This document shows, piece after piece, positions 28,381 to 39,163 of a stretch of DNA of 64,000 bases. Each line of letters begins with the position of its first letter. The first letter of the stretch is position 1. The notes under the pieces are model-generated. The model saw nothing but the letters and a program-made list of their open reading frames with translations, was not told the origin of the DNA and did no database searches. Where the stretch lies: positions 806,001-870,000 of the forward strand of contig NZ_JAPPUX010000001.1 in assembly GCF_026712185.1 (NCBI RefSeq), read 5' to 3'. The stretch is from Nocardioides pini. Lineage in GTDB: Bacteria > Actinomycetota > Actinomycetes > Propionibacteriales > Nocardioidaceae. The position numbers and the translations under genes are program-made.

Positions 28381-30140
28381 AGCGGCGTCCTTCCATGCCC
28401 GTGACGCGGGTCGCCCGGCTCGCCGTCCTGGTGGCCGTCGCCGCGCTGCTGGCGGGCTGCGTGCGGATGCCGACCTCGGGCCCGGTCGTCGAGTCGGAGG
28501 GGACCGGCAGCTCGCAGGACGCGCCCGGCATCTCCTTCGACCCCCGCCCGCCGCAGGCCGGGCAGGCGACCGCCGAGATCGTCGAGGGCTTCTTCGAGGC
28601 GATGAAGGCCACCCCGGTGAGCGTCAGCGTCGCGCGCCAGTTCCTCTCGCGGGAGGCGGCGGAGGCGTGGGTGCCCGAGCAGCAGATCATCACCTACGCC
28701 GAGCTCGGGGACCCCACGGCCGGCACGTCGGTCCGCGTGTCGCTGACCGACGTCAACACCTACGACGCGCGCGGCGCCTGGCAGCGCACCCGCGGCGGCG
28801 GCACCCTCTCGCTCGGCCTGGTCAAGGAGGACGGGGAGTGGCGCATCGACGAGGTGCCCGACGCCCTCATCGTCCCGGACTCGTGGTTCGACGACTGGTA
28901 CGAGCGGGCCTCCCTCTACTACTTCGACCCCACGACCGAGATCATGGTCCCCCAGCCGGTGTTCGTCCCTCGCGGCGACCAGTTCGCGTCGTCGCTGGTG
29001 CGGGGGCTGCTCACCAGGTCGTCCGCCCAGATGCAGGACGTCACGCGCAGCTACTTCCCGCCGGGCACCCAGGCGGGTCTCTCGGTGCCGATCACCTCCG
29101 GGGTCGCGCAGGTCTCGCTCTCGGGTGACCCGGACTCCGTGGACGAGCTGACCGCGCAGCGGATGCTCGCCCAGCTCGTCTGGACGCTGCGGCAGGAGCC
29201 GCGCATCGGCGCGGTCCAGCTCAGCATCGGCGGTCGGACCATCGTCGGGCCCAGCGGTTCCCCGCAGGTGAGCCTGCAGTTCGGCAGCGGCTACGACCCC
29301 AACGGCGTGCCCGCCACGACCGACCTCTTCGCGCTCGACGAGGGACGCGTCGTGACCGGCCCGATGGGCGAGCTCGCACCCACGCTCGGCCCCCTCGGGC
29401 AGGACGACTCCGGCTACGACCTGCGCTCCATCGGCGCCAGCCTCTCCGGCGTCCGCGTGGCCGGGGTCACCGCCACCGGCTCGGACCTGGTGGTCGCGCC
29501 GGCCGAGTCGCCCACCGGCGAGGTGACGACCGTCATCGCCGGGGCCGTCGACCTGACCGCGCCGCACTGGGACTACCGCGACCGCATCTGGGTGCTCGAC
29601 CGCAACGACGGCCGCGCGCGGGTGTTCCAGGTCGTCGACGGGGAGACCGAGGAGATGCCCGTGCCCGGGCTCACCGGGCGCCGCCTCACCGAGATGATCG
29701 TCTCGCGCGACGGCAGCCGGCTGGTCGCCGTCGTCCGCGCCGGCAAGACGGACCGCGTCGTCTCGGTCCGCGTCCGGCACGACGCCGGCGGCGCGGTGGT
29801 CGGGTTCACCGAGCCCCAGGTGCTGTCGGAGCCGACCGAGGGCACCGCGCGCATCCGCGACATCGCGTGGCGCTCGCCGACGACCGTGTCGGTGCTGCGC
29901 GACATCATCACCGAGGGCCTCTCGCAGGTGCGCACGGTCTCCGTCGACGGTGCTCCCGGCGAGATCTCGACCGGCGGCACGACGACCCTGCGCGGGCGCA
30001 TCCGCACGCTCGTGTCCAGCCCGGTCGACCTCGTCGAGGCCTACGCCGTCGCCGGGCGCGACGTGTTCGCCCTGACCCGCCCCGAGCGCTCGGTGCCCGA
30101 CCTGCCGCCCGGCCTGACGTCGCTGACCTACGTCGGCTGA
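28377..30140 (+). CDS. lpqB: Lipoprotein LpqB, MtrAB accessory protein
   Basis: A 587-aa lipoprotein. The signal peptide ends with LLAGC, placing the lipid-modified cysteine at C28. A GerMN-type domain lies in the first half (PTSGPVV, FFEAMKATPVSVSVARQFLS, two VPRGDQF/LVRGLL segments) and a WD-like beta-propeller in the second half. LpqB interacts with the outer part of MtrB and modulates its signalling in mycobacteria and streptomycetes. ATG 28377 sits in ATGA with the mtrB stop. The length is normal for the family. Confidence 0.94.
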   Translation: MKRRPSMPVTRVARLAVLVAVAALLAGCVRMPTSGPVVESEGTGSSQDAPGISFDPRPPQAGQATAEIVEGFFEAMKATPVSVSVARQFLSREAAEAWVPEQQIITYAELGDPTAGTSVRVSLTDVNTYDARGAWQRTRGGGTLSLGLVKEDGEWRIDEVPDALIVPDSWFDDWYERASLYYFDPTTEIMVPQPVFVPRGDQFASSLVRGLLTRSSAQMQDVTRSYFPPGTQAGLSVPITSGVAQVSLSGDPDSVDELTAQRMLAQLVWTLRQEPRIGAVQLSIGGRTIVGPSGSPQVSLQFGSGYDPNGVPATTDLFALDEGRVVTGPMGELAPTLGPLGQDDSGYDLRSIGASLSGVRVAGVTATGSDLVVAPAESPTGEVTTVIAGAVDLTAPHWDYRDRIWVLDRNDGRARVFQVVDGETEEMPVPGLTGRRLTEMIVSRDGSRLVAVVRAGKTDRVVSVRVRHDAGGAVVGFTEPQVLSEPTEGTARIRDIAWRSPTTVSVLRDIITEGLSQVRTVSVDGAPGEISTGGTTTLRGRIRTLVSSPVDLVEAYAVAGRDVFALTRPERSVPDLPPGLTSLTYVG

Positions 30141-30198
30141 TCCACAGGCGACGCGCCGGCGGTTGCCGTCGTACGACGCCTCCTGCTGCCATGGCCGG

Positions 30199-30948
30199 GT
30201 GCTCGACGAGGCCCTCGACCTGTTCCTCGGCAGCCGGTGCGTGGGCTGCGACCTGCCGGGCCGGATGCTGTGCCCGACCTGCCGCGACGGCCTCTCGACC
30301 CGCGCGCGGGTGGCGTGGCCGAGCCCGGTGCCGGAGGGGCTCGTGACGCCGTGGGTCGCGGAGGCGTACGACGGCGCGGTCAAGGCGCTGGTGGTGGGCC
30401 ACAAGGACCGCGGCCAGTGGGGCCACCGCCGGGTGCTGGGCGACCTGCTGGCGCACGCGGTCCACGGCGCCGCCGCCCACCTCGACCCCGCGGTGCCGCT
30501 GCTGCTGGTCCCGGTGCCGTCGCGGCCGGGCGCGGGTCGGCGTCGCGGCTACGAGGCCACCGAGGCGTTGGTGCGCAGGGCCTGCACCCGGGTCCGCCGC
30601 GAGCGACCCGCGGCGGTCGTGCCCCTGCTGGTCTCGCGCGGTGCCGCCGACCAGGCCGGCCTCGACGCGGGGGACCGGGCCGCCAACGTGGCCGGCTCGA
30701 TGCACTGCCGCACCGCCGCGCTCGCGCGCGCCGGGCGCCGGTGGAGCCGGGCCCACGTGCTCGTCTGCGACGACGTGCTGACCACCGGCTCGACCGCCCG
30801 GGAGGCCCAGCGGGCGCTCGAGGCGGTGGGCCTGCCGCCCGCCGCGGTCGTTGCCGTGGCGGCCACCCGGCGCCGCGGCGCCGGTGGAGCGAGTGCCGCT
30901 GGCTCGACAGGTGACCCCGCGGTTGGATCGGGACGGCGGAGGGGCTAG
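30199..30948 (+). CDS. ComF family protein (phosphoribosyltransferase fold)
   Basis: A 249-aa ComF/GntX-type protein. Two CxxC pairs near the N-terminus (SRCVGCDLPGRMLCPTC) form a zinc-binding site, and the PRPP-binding loop is VLVCDDVLTTGST. ComF is needed for DNA uptake in naturally competent bacteria; its role in actinobacteria is unclear. GTG 30199 is favoured because family members begin with a DxxLDLF-like segment before the zinc site; TTG 30163 is possible. The position between lpqB and hpf is conserved. The stop overlaps the promoter of the downstream RNA. Confidence 0.88.
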   Translation: MLDEALDLFLGSRCVGCDLPGRMLCPTCRDGLSTRARVAWPSPVPEGLVTPWVAEAYDGAVKALVVGHKDRGQWGHRRVLGDLLAHAVHGAAAHLDPAVPLLLVPVPSRPGAGRRRGYEATEALVRRACTRVRRERPAAVVPLLVSRGAADQAGLDAGDRAANVAGSMHCRTAALARAGRRWSRAHVLVCDDVLTTGSTAREAQRALEAVGLPPAAVVAVAATRRRGAGGASAAGSTGDPAVGSGRRRG

Positions 30949-30951
30949 CGT
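30946..30951 (+). promoter_or_regulatory. TAGCGT -10 element for the RNA/hpf transcript
   Basis: TAGCGT overlaps the comF stop and predicts a transcription start at about 30958, nearly 400 nt before the hpf start codon. Confidence 0.6.
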
Positions 30952-30957
30952 CTTGTC

Positions 30958-31240
30958 ATGGAGTCCGCCCGGGTCCGTGGTTGCGTCACGGAGAGGGCTG
31001 TGCGCGTCACCGTCAGGTGCAGCGACAGGCCGGACCCGCGGCAAGCCGATGCCAGTCGCAGGCGAAACGGTCCACGTAAGTCCCCGGGCACCGCGCTGCT
31101 CAGCAGCCCGACGTCCGTCGGACGATCACGGTGCGGCTTAGAAGTAAGTCCTGCCTCGACTCCGGCGCCAGATGTGCCGGAAGCCGGGAGAAGGCCAGTA
31201 GTGACGGAGAAGTCGCGAACGCTTCAGCAGGCGGTTGTGG
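30958..31240 (+). ncRNA. Structured noncoding RNA upstream of hpf, raiA-motif candidate
   Basis: The gap 30949-31349 has its own promoter but no plausible gene: the one open frame (from ATG 30958) has poor third-position GC and codons such as TTA, GTA and AGA that neighbours avoid. The DNA folds well. CGGGTCCG (30970-30977) pairs with CGGACCCG (31031-31038). A closing stem GCACCG/CGGTGC (31088-31093 with 31129-31134) encloses two 5-bp hairpins, 31095-31107 and 31112-31124, making a three-way junction. TCCGGC/GCCGGA (31161-31181) is a further hairpin. A conserved noncoding RNA named raiA is known upstream of raiA/hpf genes in Firmicutes and Actinobacteria, which this matches by location. The 3' end is uncertain. 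Confidence 0.65.
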
Positions 31241-31349
31241 GGTCGAAGACCAGGTCGGCCGGGCGGGCTCCATCCCACCCTGCCCCGGCGGGTGTGCCGC
31301 CGCGGCGAAATGGAGGGGTGCGGACCGTTCGCTAGTTGAGGAGGTTCAC

Positions 31350-31964
31350 ATGGAGGTTGTGGTCACGGGGCGGCACTGCGAGGTGTCCGACCGGTTCCGC
31401 GAGCACGTGTCCGAGAAGCTCAGCCGTCTGGAGAAGCACGATCACCGCATCATGCGCGTCCAGGTCGAGGTCGGGCTCGAGAAGAACCCCCGCCAGCACG
31501 ACCGGTCGACGAAGGTCGAGCTCACCGCCTTCTCCAAGGGGCCGGTGATCCGCGCCGAGGCCGCGGCCGAGGACAAGATGGGCGCCCTCGACCTGGCCCT
31601 CGACAAGATGCAGGCGCAGATGCGTCGCGCTGCCGACCGCCGCCGCGTGCACAAGGGCCGCAACACCCACGTCGGCGTGGGCGAGGCCCTCGCCGCGATG
31701 CCCGAGGTCGAGGACGCCCCCGCCGACGACGAGGCCGTCGTCGAGCGCAAGGTCGGCCCGATCACGGTGACGGGTGACGGACCGCTCGTGGTCCGCGAGA
31801 AGTCCCACAGCGCAGTCCCGATGACCCTTGACCAGGCCCTCTACGAGATGGAGCTCGTGGGGCACGACTTCTACCTCTTCGTCGACAAGGAGAGCGAGCG
31901 GCCCGCGGTGGTATACCGACGGCGCGGCTACGACTACGGGGTCATCTCCCTCGAGGTGGACTGA
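31350..31964 (+). CDS. hpf: Long-form ribosome hibernation promoting factor (HPF/RaiA)
   Basis: A 204-aa long HPF. The N-terminal domain (MEVVVTGRHCEVSDRFREHVSEKLSRLEK) binds the 30S decoding channel in stationary phase. After a linker (about 115-150) the C-terminal domain (SAVPMTLDQALYEMELVGHDFYLFVDKES, VVYRRRGYDYGVI) dimerises ribosomes into 100S particles. Residue length and domain order are standard for actinobacteria. ATG 31350 has a strong GAGGAGG about 5 bp upstream. The long structured leader suggests RNA-level control of hibernation. Confidence 0.95.
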   Translation: MEVVVTGRHCEVSDRFREHVSEKLSRLEKHDHRIMRVQVEVGLEKNPRQHDRSTKVELTAFSKGPVIRAEAAAEDKMGALDLALDKMQAQMRRAADRRRVHKGRNTHVGVGEALAAMPEVEDAPADDEAVVERKVGPITVTGDGPLVVREKSHSAVPMTLDQALYEMELVGHDFYLFVDKESERPAVVYRRRGYDYGVISLEVD

Positions 31965-31985
31965 ACCGACCCCTGCCCCCGGTCG

Positions 31986-32009
31986 CGCGCGCATGACATG
32001 ATGCGCGCG
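31986..32009. promoter_or_regulatory. 9-bp inverted repeat over response-regulator promoter
   Basis: CGCGCGCAT (31986-31994) and ATGCGCGCG (32001-32009) are perfect inverted repeats with a 6-bp spacer. They span the probable -10 CATGAT (31997-32002), which is 6 bp before GTG 32009. It may be an operator for autoregulation or a terminator for hpf. Confidence 0.4.
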
Positions 32010-32689
32010 TGACCGAGGCGACATCAGCTGGGACCGAACCCGTCCGCGTCCTCGTCGTGGACGACCAGGAGCTCTTCCGACGTGGCCTCATCATGCTGCT
32101 GGGCGGGGACGCCGACATCGAGGTGGTCGGCGAGGCGGCCGACGGCATCACCGCCACCGAGCTGGCGATCACCACCGCGCCCGACGTGATCCTGCTCGAC
32201 GTGCGGATGCCGCGCCGCACCGGCGTCGAGGCGTGCCGCGCGATCAAGGAGGCCGTGCCGGCCACCAAGATCATCATGCTCACCGTCTCCGACGAGGAGG
32301 CCGACCTCTACGAGTCGGTCAAGAACGGTGCCGCCGGGTACCTGCTCAAGGACTCCTCGATCGAGGAGGTCGCCCAGGCCATCCGCGTCGTCAACGAGGG
32401 CCAGTCGCTGATCAGCCCGTCGATGGCCGTGAAGCTGATCGACGAGTTCAAGCAGATGTCCAAGCCCGAGCGCGAGCAGGGACCGGCGCTGCGCCTCACC
32501 GAGCGTGAGCTCGAGGTCCTGCGCCTCGTGGCCAAGGGGCTCAACAACCGTGAGGTCGCCAAGGAGCTCTTCATCTCCGAGAACACGGTCAAGAACCACG
32601 TCCGCAACATCCTGGAGAAGCTGCAGCTCCACTCCCGCATGGAGGCCGTCATGTACGCCATGCGCGAGAAGCTGCTCGACCTTCCCTGA
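32009..32689 (+). CDS. NarL/FixJ-type response regulator (orphan)
   Basis: A 226-aa regulator. The receiver has D18/D19, phosphorylation site D64 ([10 protein letters not shown]) and the Lys in GYLLKDSS. The C-terminal LuxR-type helix-turn-helix spans about 160-222 ([40 protein letters not shown]). No kinase gene is adjacent. A regulator of this type lies between hpf and secA in Streptomyces too, so the position is conserved. GTG 32009 is set by the leaderless -10. The target genes are unknown; the inverted repeat over its own start suggests autoregulation. Confidence 0.92.
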   Translation: MTEATSAGTEPVRVLVVDDQELFRRGLIMLLGGDADIEVVGEAADGITATELAITTAPDVILLDVRMPRRTGVEACRAIKEAVPATKIIMLTVSDEEADLYESVKNGAAGYLLKDSSIEEVAQAIRVVNEGQSLISPSMAVKLIDEFKQMSKPEREQGPALRLTERELEVLRLVAKGLNNREVAKELFISENTVKNHVRNILEKLQLHSRMEAVMYAMREKLLDLP

Positions 32690-32728
32690 GCGACCCGGTT
32701 GTCGTACGCCTCTGGTTGAGTTCGCGGC

Positions 32729-33955
32729 GTGGACCAGCTCACGCAGCTCCAGGCCCGTCGCATCGCGCTGGCCGCCCAGGGCTTCACCGACCGGACCCAT
32801 GCCACGCCCACGATGGCGACGTTCGACCGGACCCTGGCGCGCACGGGCGTCCTCCAGGTCGACTCGGTCAACGTCCTCCAGCGCGCGCACTTCATGCCGC
32901 TCTACTCGCGGATGGGCCCCTACGACGTCGACCTCCTGCGTCGTGCCCAGCACGGCACCCCGCGGCGACCGCGCCGCCTCGTCGAGTACTGGGCGCACGT
33001 GCAGGCGCTCATGCCGGTGGACCTGTGGCCGCTGATGCGGCACCGGATGGAGAAGTACCGCGCCGAGCGCGGCAAGTGGGGCTTCACCGCCGACGAGGCG
33101 CTCGAGCCGCGGGTGCTCGACGCCGTCCGTGACCGGGGGCCGGTCACCGCGCGCGACCTGGAGGACGAGTTCAGCACCGGTCCCCGCACCAAGGAGCACT
33201 GGGGCTGGAACTGGTCCGAGGCGCGCAAGGTCCTCGACTACCTCTACCTCGTGGGCGACGTCGCCGTCGCCGGGCGCAACAGCCAGTTCGAGGTGGTCTA
33301 CGACGTGCCCGAGCGGGTCCTGCCCCCGAGCGTGCTCGCCGCGCCCACGCCGACGCCGCAGGAGGCGGTCACCGAGCTCGTCCGCCGTGCCGCGCGCTCG
33401 CACGGGGTGGCCAGCGGACCGTGCCTGGCCGACTACTACCGCCTGCGGCTGCAGCCCGCGCCCGGGAAGGCGAGCGTCAAGGTGGCGATCGACGAGCTCG
33501 TCGAGGACGGCGAGCTGATCCCGGTGACCGTGCAGGGGTGGAAGCGGCAGGCGTGGCTCCACCGCGACGCCCGGCTGCCCCGGCGGGTGGGCGCACGCAC
33601 CCTGCTCAGCCCCTTCGACCCCGTCGTGTGGGAGCGGGCGCGGGCCGAGGCGCTCTTCGACTTCTTCTACCGGATCGAGATCTACGTCCCCGCCGACAAG
33701 CGCGTGCACGGCTACTACGTGCTGCCGTTCCTCCTCGGCGACCGGCTGGTCGGCAGGGTCGACCTCAAGGCCGACCGGGCCGCCGGACGGCTGCTGGTCC
33801 CGGGCGCGTTCGCGGAGGCGGGCGCCCCTCCCGAGACCGCCCACGAGCTGGCGGCCGAGCTGCGGCGGATGGCCGACTGGCTCGGCCTCGACGACGTGGT
33901 AGTGGGCGAGCGGGGTGACCTGTCGCACGCATTGGGTCACGCGTTGGCGGGGTAG
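32729..33955 (+). CDS. YcaQ/AlkX-type DNA glycosylase (winged-helix domain protein)
   Basis: A 408-aa protein of the HTH_42/AlkZ superfamily, which removes alkylated bases and unhooks interstrand DNA crosslinks. The signature LQVDSVNVLQRAHFMPLYSRMG includes Q43-V-D45, the Q-phi-D catalytic motif of the YcaQ (AlkX) branch rather than the Q-phi-Q of Streptomyces AlkZ. LLSPFDPVVWERARAEALFDFFYRIEIYVP is the conserved C-terminal block. Such genes either sit in clusters for genotoxic antibiotics or stand alone as general repair; here it stands alone. The start GTG 32729 has only a weak upstream TTGAGT. Confidence 0.88.
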   Translation: MDQLTQLQARRIALAAQGFTDRTHATPTMATFDRTLARTGVLQVDSVNVLQRAHFMPLYSRMGPYDVDLLRRAQHGTPRRPRRLVEYWAHVQALMPVDLWPLMRHRMEKYRAERGKWGFTADEALEPRVLDAVRDRGPVTARDLEDEFSTGPRTKEHWGWNWSEARKVLDYLYLVGDVAVAGRNSQFEVVYDVPERVLPPSVLAAPTPTPQEAVTELVRRAARSHGVASGPCLADYYRLRLQPAPGKASVKVAIDELVEDGELIPVTVQGWKRQAWLHRDARLPRRVGARTLLSPFDPVVWERARAEALFDFFYRIEIYVPADKRVHGYYVLPFLLGDRLVGRVDLKADRAAGRLLVPGAFAEAGAPPETAHELAAELRRMADWLGLDDVVVGERGDLSHALGHALAG

Positions 33956-33956
33956 G

Positions 33957-33962
33957 TACAGT
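33957..33962 (+). promoter_or_regulatory. TACAGT -10 element upstream of secA
   Basis: TACAGT ends 8 bp before GTG 33971, and no Shine-Dalgarno is visible, consistent with a leaderless or near-leaderless secA transcript. Confidence 0.55.
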
Positions 33963-33970
33963 TACCACTC

Positions 33971-36823
<2,853 letters not shown>

Positions 36824-36842
36824 CCGGCGCACGGACGGGGCG

Positions 36843-37361
36843 TCAGCCCCAGCAGATCGCCACGCACTGCCACCGGTCCCGCACGACCTCGAAGCGTGCG
36901 GCGACCGCGCGCGAGCGGCGGCCGTAGCGCACGTGCGCGCTGGCCTCGACCGCGTCGCTGCGGATCAGGGCGGTGCGTACGCCGACCACGACCGGCCGCG
37001 CCGGGTTGGGTCCCCGGACCCGGCCCGGCGCGAGGCCGCCTGCGGCGGTGACCGCCCGGGCGCGGCCCGACAGCGCGTCGAACACCTCCGGGACGGTGTG
37101 GCGGAGCAGCTGGGCGACGGGTCGGTCGCCGGCGGCGATCTCGACCGCGGCCTGCAGGTAGCGCCCGACGAACGCGTCGACCTGCTCCCGCGAGGCGCGC
37201 TCGAGGTCGGCCAGGTCGCTCGCGCGGGTGCTGCGCAGGCGGGGGCGCGGGGGAGCGGTGCGCGGGGTAAGGTCCAGGGCGAGCGCGCCCTGCACGCTGG
37301 CCACGCCGGCGCTCGGCCGGAGGACGATGACCTCGGCCTCGGCGGTGTCGGGTGTGCTCAT
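36843..37361 (-). CDS. Rv3235 family protein
   Basis: A 172-aa protein with a variable N-terminal half and a conserved C-terminal domain (ASREQVDAFVGRYLQAAVEIAAGDRPVAQLLRHTVPEVFDAL, ending RDRWQCVAICWG). This is the Rv3235 family, found near secA in actinobacteria, with unknown function. Its ATG overlaps the stop of the LysM gene (ATGA), so both come from one mRNA. Confidence 0.82.
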   Translation of the reverse strand: MSTPDTAEAEVIVLRPSAGVASVQGALALDLTPRTAPPRPRLRSTRASDLADLERASREQVDAFVGRYLQAAVEIAAGDRPVAQLLRHTVPEVFDALSGRARAVTAAGGLAPGRVRGPNPARPVVVGVRTALIRSDAVEASAHVRYGRRSRAVAARFEVVRDRWQCVAICWG

Positions 37362-38002
37362 CGTCGTTCTCCGTCCTTCTCGGCGGTCGGTTCGGTGTCG
37401 GGCAGGCGGAGTGCCTGGCCCGGGTGGATCAGGTCGGGGTCGGCGCCGACGACGTCCCGGTTGAGGCGCCAGATCTCGCGCCAGCGCGACTCGACGTCCG
37501 TGCCGGGCGCGGGGTGCGCCCGGGCGATGGACCACAGCGAGTCGCCGGCCCGGACCACGTGGTCGCCCTGGGCCGCGGGGGACGGGGCAGTGCCGGGCGA
37601 CCGGGTCGTGGTCGACGCGACGGCACGCTCGGGCAGCGGGAGACCCACCAGCACCTCGGCATCCCCGCCGCCGGAGGCGTGCGCGGGGAGCGTCGTGCCG
37701 GCGGCGACGGCCACGCCGCACGCGAGGAGGACCAGCCGGCGGGCGGCGCCGCCGCCCCGCGGGACCGAGCCCGCCACGACCTGGGCGACCGTGAGCGAGG
37801 TGACGAGCCAGAGCCACGCCAGGGACAGGGCCAGGCCCGTCGCGCAGGCCGCCACCAGCACCTGGTCGGCACCCGCGGAGACGCTCGCCCCCGCTGCGGC
37901 CCGCCAGGCGCCGGGCACCGTCAGTGCCGCCGCGGTCGCCGCGGCCGTGACGCCGACCCAGACGGCGTACGGCCGTGCGCGCCCGACGAGCTCCCGAGAC
38001 AT
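37358..38002 (-). CDS. LysM-domain membrane protein
   Basis: A 214-aa protein with about three hydrophobic segments in its first 125 residues, a Ser/Thr/Pro-rich linker and a C-terminal LysM domain (HVVRAGDSLWSIARAHP, then WREIWRLNRDVVG and LIHPGQALRLP), which binds peptidoglycan or chitin-like glycans. Similar LysM proteins accompany Rv3235-family genes in Nocardioides-type genomes. ATG 38002 is preceded by GAAAGGA at about 9 bp. The gene is divergent from a lipoprotein gene, with a small dyad between. Confidence 0.85.
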   Translation of the reverse strand: MSRELVGRARPYAVWVGVTAAATAAALTVPGAWRAAAGASVSAGADQVLVAACATGLALSLAWLWLVTSLTVAQVVAGSVPRGGGAARRLVLLACGVAVAAGTTLPAHASGGGDAEVLVGLPLPERAVASTTTRSPGTAPSPAAQGDHVVRAGDSLWSIARAHPAPGTDVESRWREIWRLNRDVVGADPDLIHPGQALRLPDTEPTAEKDGERR

Positions 38003-38038
38003 CACGCGATCCTTTCGTTTGCGTGCGTTTGCTTCATT

Positions 38039-38050
38039 CAACGAACGTTG
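38039..38050. promoter_or_regulatory. 12-bp dyad CAACG-AA-CGTTG, candidate operator
   Basis: CAACG and CGTTG flank AA in the AT-richer part of the 143-bp gap between the divergent LysM and lipoprotein genes. It shares CAAC/GTTG arms with the palindrome at 7978-7989. Confidence 0.3.
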
Positions 38051-38145
38051 GCCGATGGTGTCAACGCTTCCTCCACAAGGTCTCGGTCGGAGGCGCAACC
38101 GACGCGGTGCGTCCGACGTCTCCCGGGGTGAAGGGGGACGAGGCC

Positions 38146-39153
38146 ATGAGGACGAGGACAGTGCGAGCCCTGATCGGGGCGGCGACCACCGCCGCGCTCA
38201 TCACCGCTGGGGCCGGTTGCGGAGCGCAGCAGGGCGCCGACGGCCCTGCGGCAGCGGAGCCGGCGGGTCAGGAGGCCGGACCGCCGGTCACGCTCCCCGT
38301 GGCGGTCGGCGGCGACCTCTACGTGGGCGGGCACCACGTGCCCGGCCGGTGGTACGCCGCGGGCGGGCGCGGCACGCACTGGATCGCCCTGCGCGAGGAC
38401 CGCACCTGGTGGTGGGGCTTCGACGAGGAGCCCCAGCGCATCGACGGCCAGGTCGACCAGTCGGTCGTCATCTCGCCCAGTGGTGGCTACACGGCTCACG
38501 TGCTCACCGAGCCCGACGGCGGTTGGACGCTGGTCGGGGCCGACACCGAGTGGGCCGGTGAGGGCCTCGGCGGCGTCGACCTGCCCCGCGGCGGGTCGAG
38601 CCCGCCGCCCCGGGCGGTGGCCGTCACCGACGACGGCCTGGTCGTCGCGGGCGGGCCGCACTTCCAGTGGCTGTGGCGCCCACTGGTCGACAACGCGACG
38701 GTCGACCTCGCCGAGACCGCCCCGGGGCAGGTGGTGGTCGGCAGCACCGACGCCGGTCTCGTCGTCAACGAGGGCCGCTACGACCGCACCGACGGCCAGC
38801 AGGGTTCCCCCTACCTCGCCACGATCGACAGCGACGGCACCCTGACCCGGCTCGGCCCGCTCCCGACCCACGACGTGCTGGAGGCGGGGGAGCAGTGGAT
38901 CGCCTACGCGCCACCGGGGACGCTCGGAGGTGAGACGTCGGGCATCCCTGAGCTGCAGGTGCAGCGGCGTGACGGCTCAGCCGCGGGCCGGCTCACCGCC
39001 CCGGACGGCTGGGTCTTCCTCGCGCCGGGCTTCCGGTGGGAGTCCGCGGACCAGCTGCTGGCCGTCCTGGCGTCCGAGGACGGACAGACCGAGAGGCTGG
39101 CCCGGTGCCGGCCGGACACCAGCACCTGCGAGGTCGTCCTCCCGGCTGGCTAG
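38146..39153 (+). CDS. Putative lipoprotein, beta-propeller-like
   Basis: A 335-aa exported protein of unknown function. The signal peptide ends TAGAGC, so C25 is the likely lipidation site, though the -3 residue is not the usual Leu. The mature part has repeated beta-strand stretches with Trp and Gly turns (GTHWIALREDRTWWWGFDEEPQRIDG, DQLLAVLASEDGQTERLARC) resembling WD40-like propellers. C-terminal cysteines (RCRPDTSTCEV) may pair. ATG 38146 has AAGGGGGA about 8 bp upstream. I do not recognise the family. Confidence 0.65.
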   Translation: MRTRTVRALIGAATTAALITAGAGCGAQQGADGPAAAEPAGQEAGPPVTLPVAVGGDLYVGGHHVPGRWYAAGGRGTHWIALREDRTWWWGFDEEPQRIDGQVDQSVVISPSGGYTAHVLTEPDGGWTLVGADTEWAGEGLGGVDLPRGGSSPPPRAVAVTDDGLVVAGGPHFQWLWRPLVDNATVDLAETAPGQVVVGSTDAGLVVNEGRYDRTDGQQGSPYLATIDSDGTLTRLGPLPTHDVLEAGEQWIAYAPPGTLGGETSGIPELQVQRRDGSAAGRLTAPDGWVFLAPGFRWESADQLLAVLASEDGQTERLARCRPDTSTCEVVLPAG

Positions 39154-39156
39154 GCT
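39151..39156 (+). promoter_or_regulatory. TAGGCT -10 element, leaderless start
   Basis: TAGGCT begins with the TAG stop of the lipoprotein gene and ends 7 bp before ATG 39164. Confidence 0.6.
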
Positions 39157-39163
39157 CGGCGGC

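Noticed and set aside
30958..31335. A possible 125-codon leaderless gene starting at ATG 30958
   Set aside because: Third codon positions are not GC-biased as in neighbours, rare codons (TTA, GTA, AGA) occur, the product is Arg/Pro-rich without any fold, and the DNA folds as RNA.
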